A DNA stretch of 44,418 nucleotides from Elusimicrobiota bacterium (GTDB taxonomy: Bacteria > CG03 > SLGR01 > PWQF01), in contig PWOI01000121.1 in NCBI GenBank assembly GCA_003557485.1, forward strand, positions 1 to 44,418, given 5' to 3'. The position numbers were made by a program, and so were the translations under genes. How positions within the stretch are numbered: the stretch's first letter is position 1; every line of letters starts with the position of its first letter. Under the pieces are notes generated by a model, which saw nothing but the letters and a program-made list of their open reading frames with translations, did not search any database and was not told the DNA's origin. Positions 9,666 to 19,322 of the stretch are shown piece after piece.

Positions 9666-10643
9666 ATGTTTATATATATAGCAAGGCTTCTTGTGGTTAT
9701 AGCGGGCCCGGTTATAGGCTATATGCAGATATCGCAGGACGCCAGGGGAATACTTATAGGAACAGCTGTAGCGGTATGCGTCATAGCTGCGGAAATTGTT
9801 ATACAGAAGGTGCATTTGGACGATATGATAGCAGGGATAATTGGGATAATACTGGGGCTTGTTACAGCCAGCTTAATTAATTACGTTGTTCCGGCCCTTA
9901 TAGATTCTCCCGCTGTCACCGAAGCTTTTGATAATTACCGGCTTCTTCTGAGTATTGTGCTGGCGTATATAGGAATGCTTATAGCTCTTGCCAAAAAAAA
10001 TGAACTTGACCTTCTTGACAGGGAAATACGACTGACGGGAAAAAAACTTTCCAAAGGAATGAAACTAGTGGACGCTTCTGCGATAATAGATGCCCGCATC
10101 CTTGATGTAATAGAAACAGGGTTTGTGGAAGGGGTTCTGGTTATTCCCTCATTTATCATGAACGAAGTACAGGCTTTTTCAGATTCTCCGGATGAAGAGA
10201 AAAGAAAAAAAGGCCGCCGCGCGCTGGATATTGTAAATAAAATGATGGAGACTGAAAAAGCTACAGTTAAAATATATGATAAGGATTACCAGGAAATAGA
10301 AGAAGCGGACGTCAAATTAATAAAGATATGCCGTGAAGTAAGAGCAAGCCTGATAACCTGCGATTTCAATCTTACAAAGGCGGCTACGGCCCAGGGAGTT
10401 GAAGTACTCAACGTCAACTATCTTGCTAACTCTCTTAAACCAAAGCTTCTTCCCGGAGAAGCTGTTGAGCTGTTTATTATACAGAAGGGTAAGGACGAGC
10501 GTCAGGGAGTAGGGTTTCTTGATGACGGCACTATGGTTGTTGTAGACGGCGGGAAAAAACATATCGGTAAAAAAGTGGAGGTCACGGTAACAAGTGTGCT
10601 CCAGAAGCCGTCAGGGAAAATGATATTTGCCAGAGTTGATTAG
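9666..10643 (+). CDS. PIN/TRAM-domain membrane protein (YacL-like)
   Basis: N-terminal TMs, PIN domain LVDASAIIDARILDVIETGFVEG, C-terminal TRAM-like VVDGGKKHIGKKVEVTVTSVLQKPSGKMIFA. Confidence 0.9.
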   Translation: MFIYIARLLVVIAGPVIGYMQISQDARGILIGTAVAVCVIAAEIVIQKVHLDDMIAGIIGIILGLVTASLINYVVPALIDSPAVTEAFDNYRLLLSIVLAYIGMLIALAKKNELDLLDREIRLTGKKLSKGMKLVDASAIIDARILDVIETGFVEGVLVIPSFIMNEVQAFSDSPDEEKRKKGRRALDIVNKMMETEKATVKIYDKDYQEIEEADVKLIKICREVRASLITCDFNLTKAATAQGVEVLNVNYLANSLKPKLLPGEAVELFIIQKGKDERQGVGFLDDGTMVVVDGGKKHIGKKVEVTVTSVLQKPSGKMIFARVD

Positions 10644-11283
10644 CGTTCTTGTTATGGCGGCGGGGTCGGGAGAGAGGTTCGGCGGCCTCAAACAGTTTTT
10701 AAGTTTCGGAACCGTAACGGTCGCCGAGAAATCCTGCAGCCTGTTCAGAGACATTGACGGAATTGCAAGAATCATAGTAGTATACCCTCCCGGTATGACC
10801 GAGCAGCAGGCGCGCCTGCAGGGGGGCTTTTCTCCGGAAACAGAGTTGGTATCCGGCGGCCGCATCAGGGAAGAGTCTGTTGAAAAAGGACTTAATACTG
10901 TAAAAACCCCGTATGTGCTTATACATGACGCTGCTCGGCCAAATTGCCCCGCTGATGTCATTCTGAGGGTGATTGAAGAGATGAAGAACAGTGGCGCTGC
11001 GGTGCCCGGTATTAACCCGGATTCTTCTGTAAGATATGAGAAAAATAATGAAAGCGTATCCCTTGGCAGGAACAGGGTTTTTCTTGTTCAGACACCCCAG
11101 GGATATAGAACGGAAGATATAGTAAAGGCCTATAAAAGAAGAAAGAAGTCGGGGTATACGGACTCATCCGCGGTTGCGGAAGAATCCGGTATTAAAGTCA
11201 AAATAGTTGCCGGAGATAAGGATAATATAAAGATAACCGGCCGCGGAGACTACGAAAATATTATAAAAAGGACTGGAGGCTGA
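10627..11283 (+). CDS. ispD: 2-C-methyl-D-erythritol 4-phosphate cytidylyltransferase
   Basis: MAAGSGERFGG..KQF; VLIHDAARPNCP; VQTPQGYR; adjacent to ispF. Confidence 0.94.
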   Translation: MPELISVLVMAAGSGERFGGLKQFLSFGTVTVAEKSCSLFRDIDGIARIIVVYPPGMTEQQARLQGGFSPETELVSGGRIREESVEKGLNTVKTPYVLIHDAARPNCPADVILRVIEEMKNSGAAVPGINPDSSVRYEKNNESVSLGRNRVFLVQTPQGYRTEDIVKAYKRRKKSGYTDSSAVAEESGIKVKIVAGDKDNIKITGRGDYENIIKRTGG

Positions 11284-11285
11284 AT

Positions 11286-11774
11286 ATGAGAACCGGAATA
11301 GGGTATGATCTTCACGTACTTAAAAAAGGTAAAAAGTTGATTCTCGGTGGCGTTGAAATAGACTTTGAAAAAGGTTTAGAAGGGCACAGTGACGCTGATG
11401 TTGCGGTACATGCTGTATGTGACGCTCTGCTGGGAGCTGCAGGGCTTGGGGATATAGGGCGCCACTTCCCCGATACTGATGAAAAATACAGGGGAATAAG
11501 CTCAATGGTTCTTCTTAAGGAAATTAAAGAGAAGCTTAAAGAGAACAGCTACGAAGTAAACAATATAGACTTGACAATAGTATGTGAAAAGCCCGAGCTT
11601 TCTCAGCACATTGAAAAAATGTGCGCGGCGATTGCGGGTATTATGGATATTCAGGTAAGGGATGTAAATATAAAAGCAACAACTAACGAGCGAGTCGGCC
11701 CGGAAGGTCGTATGGAAGCTGTCTCTGCAATGGCTGTTGCTACAATCATACCGACCGCAGGATATAAAAGATGA
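11286..11774 (+). CDS. ispF: 2-C-methyl-D-erythritol 2,4-cyclodiphosphate synthase
   Basis: RTGIGYDLHVL; GHSDADVAVHAVCDALLGAAGLGDIGRHFPDTD; KATTNERVGPEGR. Confidence 0.97.
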   Translation: MRTGIGYDLHVLKKGKKLILGGVEIDFEKGLEGHSDADVAVHAVCDALLGAAGLGDIGRHFPDTDEKYRGISSMVLLKEIKEKLKENSYEVNNIDLTIVCEKPELSQHIEKMCAAIAGIMDIQVRDVNIKATTNERVGPEGRMEAVSAMAVATIIPTAGYKR

Positions 11775-13135
11775 CGGAATTCAGAATATATAATACCCTT
11801 ACATCCAGGAAAGAGAAATTTGTCCCTGTTGACCCTCCCAAAGTAGGAATGTATGTTTGCGGAATAACTCCCTACGGCCCGTCTCACCTGGGGCATGCGA
11901 GATGTTATATTGTTTTTGATGTTCTTAAAAAATTTCTGGATTTCCTGGGGTATGAAGTAAAATATATACAGAATATAACGGATATTGATGATAAGATAAT
12001 TAAGAAATCCGCTGAGTCCGGAAAACCTCCTTCTGAAATATCCCGGTTATGTATGGAAAGTTTTATGGAAGACATGGAAAAACTCAATGTCTCTAAGGCC
12101 GATGAATACCCGATGGTGTCACATACTATTCCGCAGATAATAGAGTTTATTGAGGGCCTTGTAGAAAATGGAATGGCTTACCTTTCGGATGGAAGTGTTT
12201 ATTTCAGGACCGGGAAAGCAGAAAAATACGGCCGGCTTTCCGGCAGGAAACTTGAGGATCTTAAGGCCGGGGAAGGGAAAGGAAAGAAAGAATCTCCGGA
12301 GGATTTTTCTCTATGGAAAAAGGATGAAGAATACGGATGGGAGAGCCCATGGGGCCGAGGCAGGCCCGGTTGGCATATAGAATGTTCCGTAATGTCCCAT
12401 ATGACGCTTGGCAGCGTATTTGATATACATGGCGGGGGACTGGATCTCATTTTTCCCCACCATGAGAATGAAATAGCCCAGAGTTACGCACTGACAGGGT
12501 GTGTTCCCGCAAAATACTGGATACATAACGGTATGGTTACGCTTAAAGGAGATAAAATGGCAAAGAGTACCGGTAATTTTTTTCTTCTTTCCGGGCTTCT
12601 TTCCGAATACGACCCTATGGTGCTTAGGATGTACCTGCTCCGCACAGGTTACAGGCAGCCGGTTGATTTTGACACCGACCGGCTTTCTGAGGAGGCAAAA
12701 GCCTACGGAAAACTTGCAGACTTCAAGGGTGAGCTACTTGCCAGGGCGGAATCATTCTCTCCGTCCCCGGCAGACCGGTCCGCAAGCGAAGTTAAGGTTC
12801 TTATGGATGATCTGAACACGCCGGCGGCTATCGGGGAAATTTTCAAAAAAATCACTCCTATTCTCAGCAGGTTCTATGCCGGAACCCATACAGAGAATGA
12901 CATACGGGAGGGGTATGGCGCCCTGGAAATATTTGAAGGGGTGCTGGGCATAAAACTGCCCGTTCCGATGAAAGAAGAAGACAGGGAAATTCAGAGTCTT
13001 GTTGATGAACGCCAGCGTCTGAGGAAGGAAAAAGATTTTGAAGCTGCCGACCATGTCAGGGAAAAACTTGACAGAATGGGAGTGGAGGTAAAAGATACGC
13101 CTACCGGTCCGCGCTGGACCAAAAAAATAAGATGA
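11771..13135 (+). CDS. cysS: Cysteinyl-tRNA synthetase
   Basis: YVCGITPYGPSHLGHAR; WHIECSVM; KMAKSTGNF (KMSKS-like). Confidence 0.97.
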   Translation: MTEFRIYNTLTSRKEKFVPVDPPKVGMYVCGITPYGPSHLGHARCYIVFDVLKKFLDFLGYEVKYIQNITDIDDKIIKKSAESGKPPSEISRLCMESFMEDMEKLNVSKADEYPMVSHTIPQIIEFIEGLVENGMAYLSDGSVYFRTGKAEKYGRLSGRKLEDLKAGEGKGKKESPEDFSLWKKDEEYGWESPWGRGRPGWHIECSVMSHMTLGSVFDIHGGGLDLIFPHHENEIAQSYALTGCVPAKYWIHNGMVTLKGDKMAKSTGNFFLLSGLLSEYDPMVLRMYLLRTGYRQPVDFDTDRLSEEAKAYGKLADFKGELLARAESFSPSPADRSASEVKVLMDDLNTPAAIGEIFKKITPILSRFYAGTHTENDIREGYGALEIFEGVLGIKLPVPMKEEDREIQSLVDERQRLRKEKDFEAADHVREKLDRMGVEVKDTPTGPRWTKKIR

Positions 13136-13156
13136 CCTGTTTTTTTCAGTACTTAT

Positions 13157-13176
13157 TTTTACCTTGAAAGGTAAAA
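13157..13176. repeat. Perfect inverted repeat TTTTACCTT-GA-AAGGTAAAA (candidate operator)
   Basis: 9-bp arms, 2-nt spacer; overlaps the -35 hexamer of the predicted hisS promoter. Confidence 0.8.
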
Positions 13177-13192
13177 TGCTATTTACTATAAT
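13164..13192 (+). promoter_or_regulatory. Predicted strong sigma70-type promoter for hisS-aspS
   Basis: TTGAAA (13164-13169), 17-nt spacer, TATAAT (13187-13192), 20 nt upstream of the hisS ATG. Confidence 0.8.
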
Positions 13193-13212
13193 TCATCACG
13201 GAATTTATTAAT

Positions 13213-14451
13213 ATGAAAAAGATAAAAGCAATCAGAGGGATGAGGGATATAATCTACCCGGAGTCTTCAAAGTGGGATATTATAACCTCCCGGGCGCAGG
13301 ATATTCTAAGACTTGCCGGTTTCAGAAGCATATACCTGCCGGCAGCGGAATATACTTCTCTTTTTTCAAGAACAATAGGAGAAGATACCGATATTGTCAA
13401 AAAAGAGATGTACTCTTTTAAAGATAAGAAAGGAAGAGATCTTACACTCCGTCCTGAGGGCACAGCCGGCGCAGTCAGGGCAATGATAGAAAACAGGCTT
13501 CTTGAAGGCCGGGTGCGTGAAAAAGTAATGTATACCGGTGCAATGTTCCGGTATGAAAAACCTCAGTCAGGAAGATACCGGCAGTTCTATCAACTGGGAT
13601 GTGAAATTTTCGGCTCGTCTTCAGTTTATGCGGACGCTGAGATAACCTGTCTGGCAGCTGAAATTTTAGATGCAGTCCTGGTGAGGGATTATGTTTTCAG
13701 GGTAAACAGCATAGGCTGTGAAGAATGCCGCAAAAATTATGTTAAAGAACTCAGGAAGTTTCTTTCATCCCGCCTTTCCCGGTTATGTGAAGACTGTGTG
13801 AGGCGTTTCGATACAAACATACTGCGGGTCCTTGACTGTAAGAACAGCAGTTGTAGAAAAGAGCAGGATGAGATACCTCCAATGAGCCAGTTTCTATGCG
13901 TCGAATGTACGGATTTTTTTGCCAGGTTCCTTGATATAACAGAAAGCGGCAACATTAATATTGTTAAAGATGCCCGTCTTGTAAGAGGGCTTGATTACTA
14001 TACCGGCGTGGTATTTGAAGTTGAGTGCGGCGGTGATATAATACTTGCCGGAGGAAGGTATGATAATCTTGTAAGTGAGCTGGGCGGAGGGAGTGTCCCG
14101 GCCTGCGGATGGGCGTTGGGGCTTGACCGCGTTTCGGAAAAATCCCGGATTACGGTAGACGGAATTCCTCTTTTCTATATTGCGCTAATAGATGGTGGGG
14201 AAGAAAAGGAGGCCAGGAAAATTGCCGGGGCTCTCCGTTCAGAAGGCATTCCGGTCGAAGTTGATTTTGAAAAAGCCCCGGCCGGAAAAAAGTTTAAAAT
14301 GGCTGACAGGCGCGGAGTTTCTGCTGTAGGAATAATAGGAGGAAAAGAGATTGAAACATCTTCGGTTTCTGTAAAGAATATGAGAACCGGAAACCAGGAA
14401 AGCTTCGGGCTTGAAGATATAGAAGGAATTATTAAATACATAAAATGCTGA
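13213..14451 (+). CDS. hisS: Histidyl-tRNA synthetase
   Basis: IRGMRDIIYPESSKW; LRPEGTAGAVRAMIENR; MFRYEKPQSGRYRQFYQLGCEIFG. Confidence 0.97.
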   Translation: MKKIKAIRGMRDIIYPESSKWDIITSRAQDILRLAGFRSIYLPAAEYTSLFSRTIGEDTDIVKKEMYSFKDKKGRDLTLRPEGTAGAVRAMIENRLLEGRVREKVMYTGAMFRYEKPQSGRYRQFYQLGCEIFGSSSVYADAEITCLAAEILDAVLVRDYVFRVNSIGCEECRKNYVKELRKFLSSRLSRLCEDCVRRFDTNILRVLDCKNSSCRKEQDEIPPMSQFLCVECTDFFARFLDITESGNINIVKDARLVRGLDYYTGVVFEVECGGDIILAGGRYDNLVSELGGGSVPACGWALGLDRVSEKSRITVDGIPLFYIALIDGGEEKEARKIAGALRSEGIPVEVDFEKAPAGKKFKMADRRGVSAVGIIGGKEIETSSVSVKNMRTGNQESFGLEDIEGIIKYIKC

Positions 14452-16220
14452 AACCTACTGTAAATTGCGGAGAATTAAGGGTAACCGATAAGGATAGGGA
14501 AGTCGTTCTTGCAGGTTGGGTATCCGGATGGAGAGACCACGGGGGAGTAGTTTTTATAGATCTGAGAGATTTTCACGGTAAAACCCAGGTTGTTTTCGGA
14601 AGGGAAAAAACCGGGCTTCCGGAAAAAGATGAGAAGGAGCTTATAGAAATTGCCAATTCTCTAAGGAACGAATATGTTATAGCCGTAAAAGGTATAGTTA
14701 ATCTTCGGCCTGAAGGAACACGTAACGATAAACTGCCTACGGGTGAAATAGAAATATCCGCGCGGCAGATTAATCTTATAAACGAGTGCGCCGAACTTCC
14801 TTTTGATCTCAAAAATCCTGATAAGGTAGGAGAAGAAACCAGGCTTAAGTACAGGTATCTGGAGATGCGTTCGGGAAAACTTAAAGAGAGTCTTGCTTTA
14901 CGTCACAGGTTCTTTCAGTCTACGAGAAATTTTTTCGCAGATAACGGTTTCATCGAGGTGGAAACCCCGTTTCTGACAAGGTCTACCCCGGAGGGAGCGA
15001 GAGATTTTCTTGTGCCGTCAAGGATTAATCCTGGCAAATTCTATGCGCTCCCCCAGTCTCCCCAGCTTTTCAAACAGCTGCTGATGATAGGAGGAATAGG
15101 AAAATACTTTCAGATTGTAAAATGCTTTAGAGATGAAGATTTAAGGCAGGACCGCCAGCCGGAATTTACGCAGTTGGACCTGGAGATGTCATTTATAGAT
15201 GAGGAAGATATTAAAAAGTTGCTGGAACGGTATATTCAGTCTGTTTTCAGAGAGGTTATAGGCGTAGAGCTGGAGATTCCGTTTAAGAGATTAAGTTACA
15301 GTGAAGCAATGGACAGGTACGGTACGGATAAGCCCGATCTCAGGATACCTCTTGAAATTATTAATATTACCGATCTGGCGTCAAATTCTTCCTTTAAAGT
15401 TTTCAGCAGTGCCGCTTCATGCGGAGTAGTAAAAGGATTGAAGATACCCGATGCGGATGAAATATCTCTTTCGGTAATCAATAAGACCACAGAGGAAATA
15501 CAGTCCCTGGGAGCAAAAGGGCTTGCCTGGATGAGACATAAAAAGGATGGCCTTCATTCCCCTATAACCAAGTTTTTTTCAGAAGAGGAGCTTAAAGAAA
15601 TATCTTCCAGGTTCGATACACGCCGGGGTGATATTATTTTTTTTATAGCTGACACGGAGCAGGTTGTCGGCGCATGCCTTGATTATTTAAGGAGAACTTT
15701 CGGTAAGCCTTCAGAAAATGTTTTTATGCCTCTCTGGATTGAGGATTATCCGCTTTTTGAAAAAGACGATGCAGGTAATCCAACGCCTATGCATCATCCT
15801 TTTACTTCACCCCGGTCCGGCGAAGAAGAACTGCTTGAAAAAGAACCGTTTGCCGTTAAAAGCAAAGCTTATGATATGGTTTTAAACGGAGCGGAAATAG
15901 GGGGGGGGAGCATACGTATTCACAGTCCCGTTCTTCAGAACAGGGTTTTCAAAATTCTTAATATAACAGAGGAGAAGGCAAGGCAGAAATTCGGTTTTCT
16001 TCTTCAGGCTCTTTCTTTTGGAGCTCCTCCTCATGGAGGTTTTGCATTCGGAGTTGACAGGCTAGTTGCCTGCATGCTGGGAATAAATTCTATAAGGGAA
16101 GTAATCCCTTTTCCAAAAACGCGCAGGGCGTATTCTCCCCTTACGGGTTCGCCTTCCGATGTTGATAAAGAACAACTCGACGAGATAGGGATAAGAATAG
16201 TTGATTTTAAAAAGGATTAG
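14445..16220 (+). CDS. aspS: Aspartyl-tRNA synthetase
   Basis: LAGWVSGWRDHGGVVFIDLRD; FIEVETPFLTRSTPEGARDFLVPSR; C-terminal FGAPPHGGFAFGVDRLVACMLG. Confidence 0.97.
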   Translation: MLKPTVNCGELRVTDKDREVVLAGWVSGWRDHGGVVFIDLRDFHGKTQVVFGREKTGLPEKDEKELIEIANSLRNEYVIAVKGIVNLRPEGTRNDKLPTGEIEISARQINLINECAELPFDLKNPDKVGEETRLKYRYLEMRSGKLKESLALRHRFFQSTRNFFADNGFIEVETPFLTRSTPEGARDFLVPSRINPGKFYALPQSPQLFKQLLMIGGIGKYFQIVKCFRDEDLRQDRQPEFTQLDLEMSFIDEEDIKKLLERYIQSVFREVIGVELEIPFKRLSYSEAMDRYGTDKPDLRIPLEIINITDLASNSSFKVFSSAASCGVVKGLKIPDADEISLSVINKTTEEIQSLGAKGLAWMRHKKDGLHSPITKFFSEEELKEISSRFDTRRGDIIFFIADTEQVVGACLDYLRRTFGKPSENVFMPLWIEDYPLFEKDDAGNPTPMHHPFTSPRSGEEELLEKEPFAVKSKAYDMVLNGAEIGGGSIRIHSPVLQNRVFKILNITEEKARQKFGFLLQALSFGAPPHGGFAFGVDRLVACMLGINSIREVIPFPKTRRAYSPLTGSPSDVDKEQLDEIGIRIVDFKKD

Positions 16221-16241
16221 GAGTTGACAGTTTAAAAAATT

Positions 16242-16955
16242 ATGTATAGAATTACTTGCAAGATGAAAAAGAAGATTAATATATTTATTCTGATGTTTCC
16301 GGCGGTTCTTTTGCTTACGGGATGCCCCAGGCGAGAGCCTGTTCCGGAGGTTGAGGTTTCTCGCCTTGAAGCCGAGCTTGCCCTTGCAAGGGCCCGGTCT
16401 GAAATATACGATGCCCAAGAGGCCGGCGCTGATGTCAGCGAGCCGGAGATTATCCTTGCGGGAGCGCAGGCTTCTTTTGACGCCGGTAATTATGCCAGGG
16501 CTAAATCTGAGGCCGAAAGGGCCGGTGAGCTTGCCCGGCGTCTCCGGGCTGAGATGCTTGCAGGTGTCCGCAGCAGGGAGGATGCTGCCGCAGCTATAGA
16601 GCGGGCGGAAATGCTTATATCCCGTGCCAAAGGCCTAGGTGGAGATGTAAGTGAACCGGAAAACCTTTTAAGTGAGGCCAGAATTAAGTTTGACGGGGAA
16701 GATTACCCGGAGTCGATTGAACTTGCCGACCGCGCTGCCGCTCTTGCCCAGCGAATAATTGATTCACTTACGGCTGACACATATACTGTAGGCACCTGGG
16801 AGAGAGACCGGGACTGTCTCTGGAATATTGCTGCAAGGCGAAATATATATAACGACCCCTGGAAATGGAAAAGAATTTACCGTGCAAACGAGGATAAAAT
16901 AACAGATCCGGATCTAATATATCCCGGTCAGAGACTTATAATACCCCGGGATTAA
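16242..16955 (+). CDS. Lipoprotein with two internal helical repeats and C-terminal LysM domain
   Basis: Lipobox-like LLLTGC; repeated DVSEPE...LL..A...FD...Y blocks; C-terminal YTVGTWERDRDCLWNIAAR...LIYPGQRLIIP. Confidence 0.85.
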   Translation: MYRITCKMKKKINIFILMFPAVLLLTGCPRREPVPEVEVSRLEAELALARARSEIYDAQEAGADVSEPEIILAGAQASFDAGNYARAKSEAERAGELARRLRAEMLAGVRSREDAAAAIERAEMLISRAKGLGGDVSEPENLLSEARIKFDGEDYPESIELADRAAALAQRIIDSLTADTYTVGTWERDRDCLWNIAARRNIYNDPWKWKRIYRANEDKITDPDLIYPGQRLIIPRD

Positions 16956-17026
16956 CTGCCACCTTTTGTTTTTTTGTATAAAACATTTATTCCTTTACAT
17001 GAAAAAACATCCCTTTTGTATTACCA

Positions 17027-17926
17027 TTGAATAATAATAACCCTATTGAAAGAAAAATTGTATTTAAGAACCAGTCAGACGCCCTAAGGGCATTCGGGGA
17101 GTTTGACCGCAACCTTAAAAACCTGGAAAAGAAATACGGAATCAAAATACTGGCGCGCGGACTGGAAGCAGTTATTACAGGGCAAAAAGATGATGTGGAA
17201 AAAACACTTAAAGAAATGAAAAATACAGGGGAAGTTTCCCGGGAAGATTCGGTTCCCGGTCTTGTCAAGACGCTCACAGGCAAGTCTATAAAACCTATGA
17301 CTCCTAACCAGAGGTTTTATGTGAAGGCAATGAAAGAAAAAGATCTTGTCGTGGCCATAGGCCCTGCCGGAACGGGAAAAACATTTCTTGCCTGCGCTCA
17401 GGCGGTAATAGCGCTTGAAAACAGGGAGGTTGACCGGGTGATTCTTACCCGTCCTGTAGTTGAAGCGGGAGAAAAACTCGGGTTTCTTCCCGGTGACCTT
17501 CAGGAGAAAGTGAACCCTTACCTCCGTCCCCTTTATGATGCATTTTATACGATAATGGGGCCGAAAAAGTTTAACCGCTACCGGGAGGAAAACATAATAG
17601 AAATAGTGCCTATTGCCTATATGAGGGGAAGAACCCTGGATGACGCTATGATTATACTCGATGAAGCCCAGAATACTTCGTCCGGTCAGATGCAGATGTT
17701 TCTGACCAGGATGGGATTTAATTCAAAGACGGTTGTCACCGGAGATATAACGCAGGTTGACCTTGAGAAACATGAGCCCAGCGGCCTTATAGAGGTACAG
17801 GATGTCCTTAAAGACATAGACGGAGTAGAATTTATATATTTTACGGGAAGCGATGTGGTGAGACACCAGTTAATTAAAAAGATAATAGATGCATATAACA
17901 ATTTTCAAAAAAATAAAGGACATTAA
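17027..17926 (+). CDS. phoH: PhoH-family ATPase
   Basis: AIGPAGTGKTFLACAQAV; LTRPVVEAGEKLGFLPGDLQEKVNPYLRPLYDA; IILDEAQNTSSGQMQMFLTRMG. Confidence 0.96.
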   Translation: MNNNNPIERKIVFKNQSDALRAFGEFDRNLKNLEKKYGIKILARGLEAVITGQKDDVEKTLKEMKNTGEVSREDSVPGLVKTLTGKSIKPMTPNQRFYVKAMKEKDLVVAIGPAGTGKTFLACAQAVIALENREVDRVILTRPVVEAGEKLGFLPGDLQEKVNPYLRPLYDAFYTIMGPKKFNRYREENIIEIVPIAYMRGRTLDDAMIILDEAQNTSSGQMQMFLTRMGFNSKTVVTGDITQVDLEKHEPSGLIEVQDVLKDIDGVEFIYFTGSDVVRHQLIKKIIDAYNNFQKNKGH

Positions 17927-19322
17927 AAAAGATCATCCGCTTTTTATAGCCTCTCTCTTTCTGTGGGCAGCAATAACAGCAGCGGTAATACTTATGTATG
18001 GTCAGGATATGGCTACCGCTGCCGGATCGGGAGTTTTCACCGTACTGATTCTATATATGTCATATCATCTGCTGAAAAACTATACTCCGGCTTTTATGAA
18101 AATTTATAAAAACCTTATTCTTACCGCTTCCGTAACTGCTATGTCCGTAATGATAATAATGCTTTTAAGGTATATGCCGGGCATACCGGCTTCATCGGCA
18201 TATCTTTTTCCTGCGGCAGCGGCTGGAATACTGCTTACTATTCTTATACCGGCAACTATAGTTGCCGGCGCCGCAGTAATTCTTATAAGCCTTATTGCCT
18301 CGGTGCTGGGCGGGTATTCATTTAATTATTTCTTTGTTTATATGGCAGGCGGACTGGTTGCTGTTTTCAGCGCCAGGGATGTGCGGACAAGAAGAGATTT
18401 AAACCGCTGCGGATTACATATTCTTGTTTTTAATATTTTTTCCATACTTGCCGTTGAGCTTATGAGCCCTTCGGCCGGCAGCGCTTCACTGGAAATAATG
18501 GGAATAAATCTGGCTTGGGGCGGTATTAACGCTTTTGTTTCGGTTGTTGTAGCGGGAGGCCTTCTTCCTTTTTTTGAAAGCAGCTTTTCGATAACGACAA
18601 ATATAAAACTTCTTGAACTGGGGGACTTTAATACTCCTCTTTTAAAGAGGCTTATGCTTGAGGCTCCCGGCACTTATCACCACAGCCTTATGGTTGCCAA
18701 TCTGGCGGAAAACGCCTGTGAGCAGATAGGCGCAAATCCGCTTGTTGCCAGAGTCGGTTCCTATTACCACGATATAGGGAAGCTTACCAACCCCCAGTAT
18801 TTTTCCGAAAATCAGCAGGGAATTGATTATAAGCACGATAAATTAAAACCCAATATAAGCGCCTTGATACTTAAAAGGCACGTGAAAGACGGGCTTGCCC
18901 TTGCCGATGAGTACAACCTTGACCAGATAATAAAGGATATGATAGCCCAGCATCACGGGACTTCACTTATAAGGTTTTTTTACGATAAGGAATTAAACGG
19001 AGCTGACGAACGTGATAAAGTTGAAAAGAAGGAATTTAAATATCCGGGCCCCAGGCCGCAGACCAGGGAAGCAGGGGTTATAATGCTTGCCGATTCTGTT
19101 GAGGCTGGCTGCCGCAGCCTTGATGAACCGACCTATTCGCGTATAACCGGGCTTGTAGAGAAAATTATAAATATGAAATTTACCGAAGGGCAGCTCAATG
19201 AGTGCGATCTTACCATGGCCGGCCTTGAAAAAATACAGAAAAATTTTGTGCACACTCTATCCGGAATTTATCACTCCAGGATAGAATACCCTGAGGATAA
19301 AGAAGAGAAAGCAGTTGAGTAG
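17889..19322 (+). CDS. 7TM-HD family phosphohydrolase (PgpH/YqfF-like), short form
   Basis: 7TM-like hydrophobic region, then EAPGTYHHSLMVANLAE...VGSYYHDIGKL...AQHHGT HD domain; located phoH-HD-ybeY. Confidence 0.93.
   Translation: MHITIFKKIKDIKKDHPLFIASLFLWAAITAAVILMYGQDMATAAGSGVFTVLILYMSYHLLKNYTPAFMKIYKNLILTASVTAMSVMIIMLLRYMPGIPASSAYLFPAAAAGILLTILIPATIVAGAAVILISLIASVLGGYSFNYFFVYMAGGLVAVFSARDVRTRRDLNRCGLHILVFNIFSILAVELMSPSAGSASLEIMGINLAWGGINAFVSVVVAGGLLPFFESSFSITTNIKLLELGDFNTPLLKRLMLEAPGTYHHSLMVANLAENACEQIGANPLVARVGSYYHDIGKLTNPQYFSENQQGIDYKHDKLKPNISALILKRHVKDGLALADEYNLDQIIKDMIAQHHGTSLIRFFYDKELNGADERDKVEKKEFKYPGPRPQTREAGVIMLADSVEAGCRSLDEPTYSRITGLVEKIINMKFTEGQLNECDLTMAGLEKIQKNFVHTLSGIYHSRIEYPEDKEEKAVE

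Noticed and set aside
13157-13176. Palindrome as a cysS transcription terminator
   Set aside because: Stem is AT-rich and not followed by a T run; overlap with the -35 box fits an operator better.
16994-17022. phoH promoter TTTACA-N17-TGTATT
   Set aside because: Weak -10, and the implied start site would fall within or after the TTG start codon; not convincing enough to list.
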